From CAYJFD01 sp964369605 (GTDB lineage Bacteria > Bacteroidota > Bacteroidia > Bacteroidales > UBA932), in the NCBI GenBank assembly GCA_964369605.1, contig CAYJFD010000019.1:1-41606 (forward strand): 41,606 nt of DNA. Reading direction: 5' to 3'. Below are positions 31,653 to 39,083 of the stretch, piece after piece; position 1 is the stretch's first letter; each line of letters begins with the position of its first letter. The position numbers and the translations under genes are program-made. The notes below the pieces were generated by a model that worked only from the letters and a program-made list of their open reading frames with translations, searched no databases and was not told the DNA's origin.

Positions 31653-32858
31653 ATGAGGAGAGAGCACATAATACCACTATGTAGTATAGTATTTTACATA
31701 CTTGCCTATTTTTACACATTTAGTCCAGTCTATCTAGTAGATCCTCCATTAACTCACTGTTATATATGCGATTATGCTCTGATAACATCTAAGGGTAGGC
31801 TTAAAATAATAGCAAAATCATCGGACAATATAGGAGTCGTATTTTATAGCAAAGAGATCTCAACTGAGCGTCTTTCTTTACCAAAGAACGGAGATACTCT
31901 TAATTTTAAGAATGTTTTTTATAAAGAAATTAAGAATTTCAATAACGAATTCGATTATAAAAAATATATGGCGAGACAAAATATTCACTTTCAGGCTTAT
32001 TTTTCATTGTCAGATTATAGCGTAAAACGAAGGAGTGATAACAACGATTTAATCAAGGATAGACTAAACTACATACTAGGGAGCAGTAATAACTTTTCTA
32101 TAGCCCTAGCCTTAAGTACGGGAGAAAGAAAATACCTACCAGAGGAAATAGTAGAAAATTTTAGATTAAGTGGTACTTCCCATCTCTTAGCACTATCAGG
32201 CTTTCACCTTGGTGTATTATACCATTTTCTTCTCTACATTCTTTTTATTTGTAGTGGAAACGACGAGCGTAGATTACTCAGGAGTATATTTATCTTAGTG
32301 CTATTATGGTCCTATGCCTATTATACAGGCTTGAGTCCATCTATTTTTAGAGCCATATTAAGCATTAGTGTCTTTGAGGCAGCAAAGTTACTAAGTAGAA
32401 AAAAACATCCCGTCACAGCGCTCTCACTCAGCGCGATAATTATACTACTGGTAGACCCTAATTATGCACATAGCACTGGATTTCAACTTTCATTTAGCGC
32501 TATGCTTGGAATTATATTAATATACCCTACCCTTCTTAAAAAGCTAGATCTATTAAAAACTAATAAGCTAATAAATTATATTTGTAAGGCAGGTTTCCTG
32601 AGTATCTCTTGTCAAATCTTTACTGCCCCCTTAATCTTAATGAATTTTGGAAATTATAATCACTACTTTTTATTTGCTAACATTCTTTGTATGCCACTAG
32701 GGAGCATCATTATACCTATGATTCCTATAACGATAATATGCAGCTATCTGCCTTTTGTAGACAAGATAACTGCATATATCCTAAATTTCCTAGTATCTTT
32801 ACTAGATTATATAATATTTATCCTCTCAGAACTGAACGCGACATTTTCTTTCCGATAG
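31653..32858 (+). CDS. ComEC/Rec2-family membrane protein, short form
   Basis: This 401-residue hydrophobic protein has the Competence-domain core: ALALSTGERKYLP, then GTSHLLALSGFHLGVLY (about 175-191), GLSPSIFRA and LSFSAMLGI. The N-terminal part (about 45-120) is a reduced DUF4131/OB-like region with an NNEFDYKKYMARQNIHFQA-like segment. ComEC forms the inner-membrane channel for single-stranded DNA uptake. Full-length ComEC proteins usually have about 650-750 residues with a C-terminal metallo-beta-lactamase-like domain, which is absent here. Its frame ends 41 bp inside the convergent DUF5723 gene, so it is a natural short version rather than an interrupted gene. Many Bacteroidetes have such short forms; DNA uptake has not been shown. 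Confidence 0.8.
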   Translation: MRREHIIPLCSIVFYILAYFYTFSPVYLVDPPLTHCYICDYALITSKGRLKIIAKSSDNIGVVFYSKEISTERLSLPKNGDTLNFKNVFYKEIKNFNNEFDYKKYMARQNIHFQAYFSLSDYSVKRRSDNNDLIKDRLNYILGSSNNFSIALALSTGERKYLPEEIVENFRLSGTSHLLALSGFHLGVLYHFLLYILFICSGNDERRLLRSIFILVLLWSYAYYTGLSPSIFRAILSISVFEAAKLLSRKKHPVTALSLSAIIILLVDPNYAHSTGFQLSFSAMLGIILIYPTLLKKLDLLKTNKLINYICKAGFLSISCQIFTAPLILMNFGNYNHYFLFANILCMPLGSIIIPMIPITIICSYLPFVDKITAYILNFLVSLLDYIIFILSELNATFSFR

Positions 32859-34269
32859 GAACACTTATTCCTAAATGAACACCTATGTGGGAATGATCTA
32901 TAGGAATTAACTGAGGCGTATAACTAAAGCTTATATAATCAGCACCGATAAAGAAGTTCAAGCCTCCACTTGGCATCAAATTTATCATAAATCCGATACT
33001 TTCTTGGATATTTAAGCAAGAATAAGAAAGTGTTACATTAAACCAGTCTTTTGGCATATATCCCCAAGAAAATGTTAGTTCGTGGAGTGGTAAATATTTA
33101 TTCATTTCATAAGAATAAAGAATACCAACATTCATTCTGTCCTCTTTTAGGAAAGAGTAGTTTAGACCAGCATATATAGTAGCGTTTAGGGACTGAACTA
33201 AATTCTTTGTAGCTCCTTGCGGAGTAAATGATGCTAAATCAAGTAACTCATCGGTAATATTATCTACTTGTTCTTTTATTACATCTCCTGGTTTATCGAA
33301 GGTTAGATTTTCAAATCCTTTAAAATTCACATCTACTTCTTCTGAAACAGCATTTATTATCTGATTTTTATCATAGGATATAAAACCTATATCTGTAATT
33401 GAAAAAGAGGCAGATAGACCATCAACAACAGTTCCCTCAGAAAGAGTATAGGTCGCTCCGATGTCAAACCCTAAACCATAGCCTATTATACCTATTTTTT
33501 TAGGGTCTATTTCCAAATGATCGATATATCCGTCACTATCAGTGCTTACATCAAAGGCATTACCTATTATAGTGCCTGACGCAGAGGAGCTTATATTCCA
33601 AGCATCTGATCCTAGTTTAAGATTAATATTGTTTATTCTCAAGTCACTATATGCCAAACCAGCTAGAAATTTAACTTTTGCCCCTACTCTTAAGCCTTTT
33701 ACAGCGGATATATTCTTAGAAGCACCTATTGCTATTTGATTATAAGCATTAACACCTACTGCGAAATTATTTATATTATACTCTGTTGGGTCTCCTTGCG
33801 ATCCTAACTTTAAGAACTCCATTAACTCTTTTGGATAAGTTGTATTCATGCTTGCTCTCAGTGTCCAATCAACTGTCCAAAACATATCTGATTTTGGAGA
33901 ATACCATCCAAAATTAGTAATATCTATATCTGCTTTAACATTTAAATAGGCATTCTTCGGAAAATTATCAAGAAATTGACTTGAAGTCACATCTCCGTGT
34001 AGAAAAGTCCCTAACTTACCATTATCAAGTGGAAATAAATAATGCTTCGCTCCTAGGTTACCCTCTGTTTGTATCTTAAATGATCCAATTACAGGCAGAC
34101 TATAATAACCGTGCAGTGGAGCAAATGCAGGATTTAATCTATGTCTTAAATTATTATTTTCTACAAAGTAAGCACTCTTTAATGAGGTCTGAGCCTTTAA
34201 TTGGTAGTGGCCTAAACTTACTAGAAACAAGGAAACGATTAAGTAAAAATATATTTTTGTTGTTTTCAT
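32818..34269 (-). CDS. DUF5723-like outer-membrane protein
   Basis: The 483-residue protein has a signal peptide (about 1-26, ending LKA/Q). Its N-terminus, QTSLKSAYFVENNNLRHRLNPAF as a range description, and later beta-strand alternation (FGWYSPKSDMFWTVDWTLRAS, NVGILYSYEMNKYLP) match the Bacteroidetes DUF5723 family, which I take to be a large outer-membrane barrel. Function is unknown. The gene lies 18 nt downstream of a 937-residue lipoprotein gene on the same strand, so the pair is one operon, and the two proteins may form a complex at the outer membrane. Its 3' end overlaps the ComEC gene by 41 bp. That convergent overlap could allow antisense interference. Confidence 0.7.
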   Translation of the reverse strand: MKTTKIYFYLIVSLFLVSLGHYQLKAQTSLKSAYFVENNNLRHRLNPAFAPLHGYYSLPVIGSFKIQTEGNLGAKHYLFPLDNGKLGTFLHGDVTSSQFLDNFPKNAYLNVKADIDITNFGWYSPKSDMFWTVDWTLRASMNTTYPKELMEFLKLGSQGDPTEYNINNFAVGVNAYNQIAIGASKNISAVKGLRVGAKVKFLAGLAYSDLRINNINLKLGSDAWNISSSASGTIIGNAFDVSTDSDGYIDHLEIDPKKIGIIGYGLGFDIGATYTLSEGTVVDGLSASFSITDIGFISYDKNQIINAVSEEVDVNFKGFENLTFDKPGDVIKEQVDNITDELLDLASFTPQGATKNLVQSLNATIYAGLNYSFLKEDRMNVGILYSYEMNKYLPLHELTFSWGYMPKDWFNVTLSYSCLNIQESIGFMINLMPSGGLNFFIGADYISFSYTPQLIPIDHSHIGVHLGISVPIGKKMSRSVLRG

Positions 34270-34287
34270 ACTCTTAAATTTTAATTA

Positions 34288-37101
34288 TTAAATCTCTAGC
34301 TCTATTCCTCCTTCAATCAAAGCAGACAGATAAAGCTGTACAAATGAGTCCTTGGTTATAGATATCTGAGTAAGATCTGCATTTCCTTGTATGTCTAATA
34401 GTAGCAGCATTGTCATTATTGGTTCTATTATCTGATTTTCTGCTAATGTTAATTTTAGACTAAACTCACTTGTTGCCACTGACCCATCTGGATTACAAGC
34501 ATCTATAATTGCCTGAGGTACTTGGATATCCATAGGGTTACCATTTAAATCTAAGAATACTATATTTAATAACAGAGATAGAGGTAAATTTGATTTTGCC
34601 TCACCATTTAATGTAATAGCTGAACCAGAATTTAAGGTTTGGGTTATTTCTTTTGGAATATCGTTTATTTCTGATTCAAGACTTAAGTTGAATTCTCCTC
34701 CAAATTTCAAAGGGGCCTCTAGTTGATAAGACAATTTCACTTTGAAATCCTTATCTAACCTAACATCATGTATCGCTTCTACATTCGTATTGGCATCAAA
34801 ATATATCCTAAGTTCATCAGGTAATTTAGTAATGAGAGCAGCGAGGTCTGCTTGGATGTTAGTATATCCAGGCAAAGAAGTATTATTTCCTAAAGCAAAC
34901 TTAGTAATAGTTACATCTTCGTTAGGATCCGCCGCTGGTAAACTTAAAATAACATTACTTACCTCACTCCCTGGTACTACCTCACCGTCCTTATAAGCTA
35001 CTATCGAGAATTTAGCACTGATAGGTATGCCGACATTAGATTCTATTTCTAATTTTAGAATAGGGTTATCTACGTCTAGTGTCAAGTTTTCTGTATTGAT
35101 ATTTTCAGGTAGCTCGACTGAAAATGGAACTATCTCTTCCATAGGATCGATTGAATAATCAATTATTCCGACAAAACGCGAGAATGATAAAGCAGGTATA
35201 TCTATGTTTGATCTAAATTCTATATTTTGAGCTAAATTAGGGTTAATAGATGGCTTTAACACATATAGGTGCATATCTAGCACCACCTCTTCCTCGATAT
35301 TAATAGGCTGTCCCATATTCTCTATATCTAAATTTAGAGCTACGACATTTAGATCCAAAATATTTAATGTTTTTGCACCTAGCAAATCTTCCTGTTTGAT
35401 TTTCATAATACCATTTTGGATTCTTGCATCATCAAAAACAAAGATATCTGGGAAGGTTATGGTAGCTTCTAATGAAACTGGATTTACTCCTAGGTCTATG
35501 ATAGGTTCTTCAAGACTCAGAGATAAATCTATTTGAGCGTTATTTAGATATACTGTTTGAATACTTTTTATCATCTCTACACCTTCGTCTACTGTGAATG
35601 ATATCGGGAAGGTAGTAGAATAATCATAGCTATACTCACTAATCGAGACTGATGCTGCTCTAATAGTTGGAACTGTTATAACGATAGTAACTTCCTTATT
35701 CGGCAAATCTATGATATCTCCCGTATTTGTTTCTCCGCCCATTACTTCAAGTTCTCCCTCTACTGTAATTACTCCTTTTACTGAATAACTATTATTATCC
35801 TCTGGTCTGACTTGTGGTGTGATTATTAATCTCTCCACTAATAAATCTACGGTCAATCCAGTTTCACCTTTTAGCGTTACAGTATTATTTTCCTTATCAT
35901 ATTCATAATTAGGGGAGGTTTTTAGTATCAAGAATTCAGGAACTTTCACTATTATTCCTTTTGATGTAGAAGGATTAATTTCTATTCCAAGTAATTCATT
36001 TGGGATCTCAACCTTGATAATAGGTGTACCTTCTGGTACTATCTCTATCGTTCCTAGGTCTGCTATCTCTCCGTCTAGCAATATTTCGATTTCATGCTCT
36101 GCTCCTTCTGGCACATCAGTCAAAAATTGATTAACTGTAATGTCTGCATTACTTACCATTACATTTGAATTCGACTGTACCCTCAAAGTCCACTCTGTTA
36201 TATCAGGAACTTGTTGTGCATTTTGGTCTGCTTCAACGATCGCATGGAATTCTATTTTAAGTATAAACTCTGTCGATAATTCGCCAGAAGTTTGTGACAC
36301 CTTTGATAGATCTATTGATTGTACCTCATAGTCTAATTCTATCCCTGCTCCCGATAAACTAGCATTACGTAGGATAATCGCGTTATCCTGATTAGCCTCC
36401 TTTACTTTTATTTCTTCAGGGAAGATAAACTTGATGTATTCAAAATCAAAATTTACTCCTTCCATCATTTCTTTTGTTAACTTAAATGTAGATATCCCAT
36501 TTTCTACCATATATACTTTATCTACTGACTTTATTTCACTAGGTAGCTGATAAATAGGTAAAGTTAATGTTTGCTCTAATTCAGTCTGAACCTCTAGTCT
36601 TAATGGAGGAGTTAGTCTCGTACTTGGACTTGGAGAAGGTTGAGAACTTAGCTGTACTACTCTATCAAACTCAAAGATATTTATATCAAGGTCGTCTACA
36701 TTGATTGGGTCTAATCCTGTTCCTTGAGTGATTTGATACACCGTTCCATCTAAGGTAAGATCCTCTCCTATCTTTGGGAGTTCAAAGAAGAATTCATCGC
36801 TGATGTTTTGCGCTGCAGCTCCTATATTTCCTAAACTTGGAAAGTTTTCTGACAAATCGATGATGTCTTCCTGCGTAATAGCGAAAGAACCATCTTCATT
36901 TTCGATTAAAAAATCTAAGTCTAACGAATCTATCGCATCTCTAAAGAAAATAGAATCAGTAGACCCTAAAGGTATATGTAAAGAATCACCTCCAACAGTA
37001 ATGGATGGGTCTAAGTTATCTAGGTCATAACTTTCATCGCAAGACGAAATCAACCAAGAAAACGTAGATATTAATGCTAAAATAATAATGTGTTTTTTCA
37101 T
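34288..37101 (-). CDS. Large repetitive-fold lipoprotein of unknown function
   Basis: A 937-residue lipoprotein (lipobox ISSC, Cys21, then DESYDLDNLD). The acidic residues after the cysteine fit a surface-export signal. The body is almost wholly beta-strand with many short, similar segments. Examples are PSLGNIG-type and VVPGSEVSNVILSLPAAD-type strands, and repeated patterns of a hydrophobic strand, Pro, Asp/Asn turn and strand, suggesting an elongated stack of Ig-like or beta-helix modules. It has no Cys beyond a few and no recognisable catalytic motif. It is in an operon with a DUF5723 protein 18 nt downstream. I do not recognise a named family. It may be the extracellular partner of that outer-membrane protein. 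Confidence 0.6.
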   Translation of the reverse strand: MKKHIIILALISTFSWLISSCDESYDLDNLDPSITVGGDSLHIPLGSTDSIFFRDAIDSLDLDFLIENEDGSFAITQEDIIDLSENFPSLGNIGAAAQNISDEFFFELPKIGEDLTLDGTVYQITQGTGLDPINVDDLDINIFEFDRVVQLSSQPSPSPSTRLTPPLRLEVQTELEQTLTLPIYQLPSEIKSVDKVYMVENGISTFKLTKEMMEGVNFDFEYIKFIFPEEIKVKEANQDNAIILRNASLSGAGIELDYEVQSIDLSKVSQTSGELSTEFILKIEFHAIVEADQNAQQVPDITEWTLRVQSNSNVMVSNADITVNQFLTDVPEGAEHEIEILLDGEIADLGTIEIVPEGTPIIKVEIPNELLGIEINPSTSKGIIVKVPEFLILKTSPNYEYDKENNTVTLKGETGLTVDLLVERLIITPQVRPEDNNSYSVKGVITVEGELEVMGGETNTGDIIDLPNKEVTIVITVPTIRAASVSISEYSYDYSTTFPISFTVDEGVEMIKSIQTVYLNNAQIDLSLSLEEPIIDLGVNPVSLEATITFPDIFVFDDARIQNGIMKIKQEDLLGAKTLNILDLNVVALNLDIENMGQPINIEEEVVLDMHLYVLKPSINPNLAQNIEFRSNIDIPALSFSRFVGIIDYSIDPMEEIVPFSVELPENINTENLTLDVDNPILKLEIESNVGIPISAKFSIVAYKDGEVVPGSEVSNVILSLPAADPNEDVTITKFALGNNTSLPGYTNIQADLAALITKLPDELRIYFDANTNVEAIHDVRLDKDFKVKLSYQLEAPLKFGGEFNLSLESEINDIPKEITQTLNSGSAITLNGEAKSNLPLSLLLNIVFLDLNGNPMDIQVPQAIIDACNPDGSVATSEFSLKLTLAENQIIEPIMTMLLLLDIQGNADLTQISITKDSFVQLYLSALIEGGIELEI

Positions 37102-37130
37102 GACTAATTATTTAATCTATTTCTATTTTA

Positions 37131-37138
37131 CAAATATA
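37131..37138 (-). promoter_or_regulatory. -7 element of the large lipoprotein operon
   Basis: CAAATATA reads TATATTTG toward the gene, 30 bp before its start; no TTTG at the expected distance. Confidence 0.45.
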
Positions 37139-37144
37139 CATATT

Positions 37145-37177
37145 TTTGTGTAATTTGCCTCATCATTATTATATTTG
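37145..37177 (+). promoter_or_regulatory. Promoter of the PurF-like gene
   Basis: TTTG (37145-37148), 21 bp, TATATTTG (37170-37177), both full matches. Only 6 bp separate it from the opposing -7 box at 37131-37138, so the two promoters may interfere. Confidence 0.6.
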
Positions 37178-37202
37178 CTGAAAATTTAATATTAAACACA
37201 AT

Positions 37203-38642
37203 ATGGGCGGAGTATTTGGTGTAATTTCTACACAAAAATGTAAAACAGATCTTTTTTACGGAACAGACTATCATTCTCATCTAGGAACAAAAAGAGGAGG
37301 AATGGCAGTGTATAATGGCGATGGTATTTTCGCTAGAGATATTCACAGCATCGAGAGTTCTTATTTTAGGATAAAATTCGAAGATGATTTAGTCAAATAT
37401 ACTGGCAAATCCGGTATCGGAGTAATTAGCGACACAGACGCTCAACCTATAGTTATCAACTCTCACCTTGGTCGTTTTGCCATAGTTACAGTTGGTAAAA
37501 TAAACAACATATCTGAATTAGAAGCAGATATGCTAAAAAGGCACAAAAATTTCACAGAGCTTTCATCTGGAAAGACTAACCCTACTGAACTTATCGCTCA
37601 AATCATCACTGAAGGTGAAACATTTGCTGAAGGTATAGAGTTTGTTCAACAAAGAGTAAAGGGCTCTTGTAGTTTCCTACTACTGACTGAAGATGGTATA
37701 ATCGCTTCAAGAGATTTATATGGTCGTACACCGCTAATCATTGGTTCTAAATGCACACTAGATGAGGCAAATGAGCAAGTTATGGCTCACGCAATAGCTA
37801 CTGAAACTTGTAGCTTTTCAAACCTAGGTTACGAGCAATGTTATATAGTTGGTCCTGGAGAAGCTGTAAAGATTAGCCACGATAATATAGAGCAAATAGT
37901 TAAGCCAAAAGAGAAGATGCAAATTTGTTCTTTTCTATGGATATACTATGGCTACCCTGTAAGTAGCTACGAGAATATAAATGTAGACGACGTTAGATAC
38001 TCTTTAGGTTATCAACTAGGAACTGAAGATCCAACAGAATTAGAGATAGTATCTTCAATCCCTGACTCAGGTACTTGTATGGCTATCGGATTCTCTGACG
38101 GTAAAAACATACCTTACAGATCAGCCGTTGTTAAATATACACCTACGTGGCCTCGCAGTTTTACTCCTGTAAACCAAAGTATGAGAGACCTAGTTGCAAA
38201 AATGAAATTAATTCCAAATAACTCGATATTAAGAGAAAAGAAATTAGTTTTTTGTGATGACTCTATTGTAAGAGGAACCCAACTAAGAGATAATGTAAAA
38301 CACTTATATGACTATGGAGCTAAAGAGGTACACGTTAGAATTAGCTGTCCACCCCTAATCTTTCCGTGTGAATTCCTTAACTTCTCAGCATCACGTTCAC
38401 CACTAGAGCTAATCTCTAGAAGGTATATATTAATGAAAGAAGGGGCTCACGATAAAAATATTGGTAAATACGTACAAAACACATCTACTGAATATAGCGA
38501 AATGGTAGATTATATCAGAAAGGAATTAAATCTAGCATCATTAAAGTTTAATTCTATTGACCATTTACTTAACGCGATTAACCTTCCAAAAGATAGAATT
38601 TGTACTCACTGTTTCGATGGTACAAGCTACGGACACCTATAA
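37203..38642 (+). CDS. PurF paralogue lacking the catalytic cysteine
   Basis: A 479-residue amidophosphoribosyltransferase-like protein. The N-terminal domain follows the glutaminase fold (GGVFGVIST, then HSHLGTKRGG, ASRDLYGRTPL). The second domain has the PRPP loop FCDDSIVRGTQ (Asp352, Asp353). Canonical PurF starts its mature chain with Cys1 followed by GVFGI; here that position is Gly2 (MGGVFG), so glutamine hydrolysis should be lost. The Fe-S ligands of the B. subtilis type seem kept: Cys242, Cys389, Cys467 and Cys470 (CTHC). Similar proteins occur across Bacteroidales, probably in addition to true PurF. It could use free ammonia, or have another role with PRPP. No other purine genes are adjacent. 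Confidence 0.8.
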   Translation: MGGVFGVISTQKCKTDLFYGTDYHSHLGTKRGGMAVYNGDGIFARDIHSIESSYFRIKFEDDLVKYTGKSGIGVISDTDAQPIVINSHLGRFAIVTVGKINNISELEADMLKRHKNFTELSSGKTNPTELIAQIITEGETFAEGIEFVQQRVKGSCSFLLLTEDGIIASRDLYGRTPLIIGSKCTLDEANEQVMAHAIATETCSFSNLGYEQCYIVGPGEAVKISHDNIEQIVKPKEKMQICSFLWIYYGYPVSSYENINVDDVRYSLGYQLGTEDPTELEIVSSIPDSGTCMAIGFSDGKNIPYRSAVVKYTPTWPRSFTPVNQSMRDLVAKMKLIPNNSILREKKLVFCDDSIVRGTQLRDNVKHLYDYGAKEVHVRISCPPLIFPCEFLNFSASRSPLELISRRYILMKEGAHDKNIGKYVQNTSTEYSEMVDYIRKELNLASLKFNSIDHLLNAINLPKDRICTHCFDGTSYGHL

Positions 38643-38657
38643 TATTTAATGATTTAT

Positions 38658-38689
38658 TTTGAACTAATAATTTTTTTTATTTATCTTTG
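38658..38689 (+). promoter_or_regulatory. Consensus promoter of the second RRM gene
   Basis: TTTG (38658-38661), 20 bp, TATCTTTG (38682-38689); all consensus positions match, giving a leader of about 50 nt. Confidence 0.75.
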
Positions 38690-38746
38690 TGAAGTAATGA
38701 AATCTTTAACCTAATAAAGAAAAAACTTCAAATCATTTAATATTGT

Positions 38747-39019
38747 ATGAACATATTTGTATCAAGCCTGAATTTCAGAGCTAGAAAAGAAGACTTAATT
38801 GATCTTTTTTCACCTTACGGAGAAGTTAACTCTGCAAGAATTATTCTTAATCGCGAAACACGTCGCTCTAAAGGCTACGGATTCGTAGAAATGTCTGACG
38901 AAGATGGACAAAAAGCCATCAGCGCACTTAACGGATCAGAGCACATGGGTCGTACTATCAATGTAGCGATAGGAAATGACAGACCAGAGCGTCCAGAAAG
39001 AAACGAAAACGAGTTTTAA
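38747..39019 (+). CDS. RRM-domain RNA-binding protein (second copy)
   Basis: A 90-residue single-RRM protein with RNP-2 IFVSSL (3-8) and RNP-1 KGYGFVEM (42-49), where the first aromatic is Tyr, then Phe. The tail is short and Arg/Glu-rich (RPERPERNENEF). It shares the same length and the same patterns (FSPYGEVNSARII, NRETRRSKGYGFVEM) with the RRM protein at 6921-7208, so they are paralogues. The second copy lacks the Gly/Arg tail and is acidic at the end, which would reduce non-specific RNA affinity. It is transcribed alone from a consensus promoter and ends at a perfect hairpin. The RNA targets are unknown. Confidence 0.9.
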   Translation: MNIFVSSLNFRARKEDLIDLFSPYGEVNSARIILNRETRRSKGYGFVEMSDEDGQKAISALNGSEHMGRTINVAIGNDRPERPERNENEF

Positions 39020-39040
39020 AAATATATAAGACTTATTAAC

Positions 39041-39074
39041 AAAAAGAGTTCAGTAAATTTACTGAACTCTTTTT
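39041..39074. terminator. Perfect bidirectional terminator
   Basis: A perfect palindrome with arms AAAAAGAGTTCAGTAAA and TTTACTGAACTCTTTTT lies between the RRM gene and the convergent S46 peptidase, 10 bp from the peptidase's stop codon. The T-runs on both sides let it serve both transcripts. Confidence 0.85.
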
Positions 39075-39083
39075 GTTTGTGAC

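Noticed and set aside
32687..32878. Short plus-strand frame at the ComEC / DUF5723 overlap
   Set aside because: Out of frame with ComEC and lying across two supported genes, with no start context.
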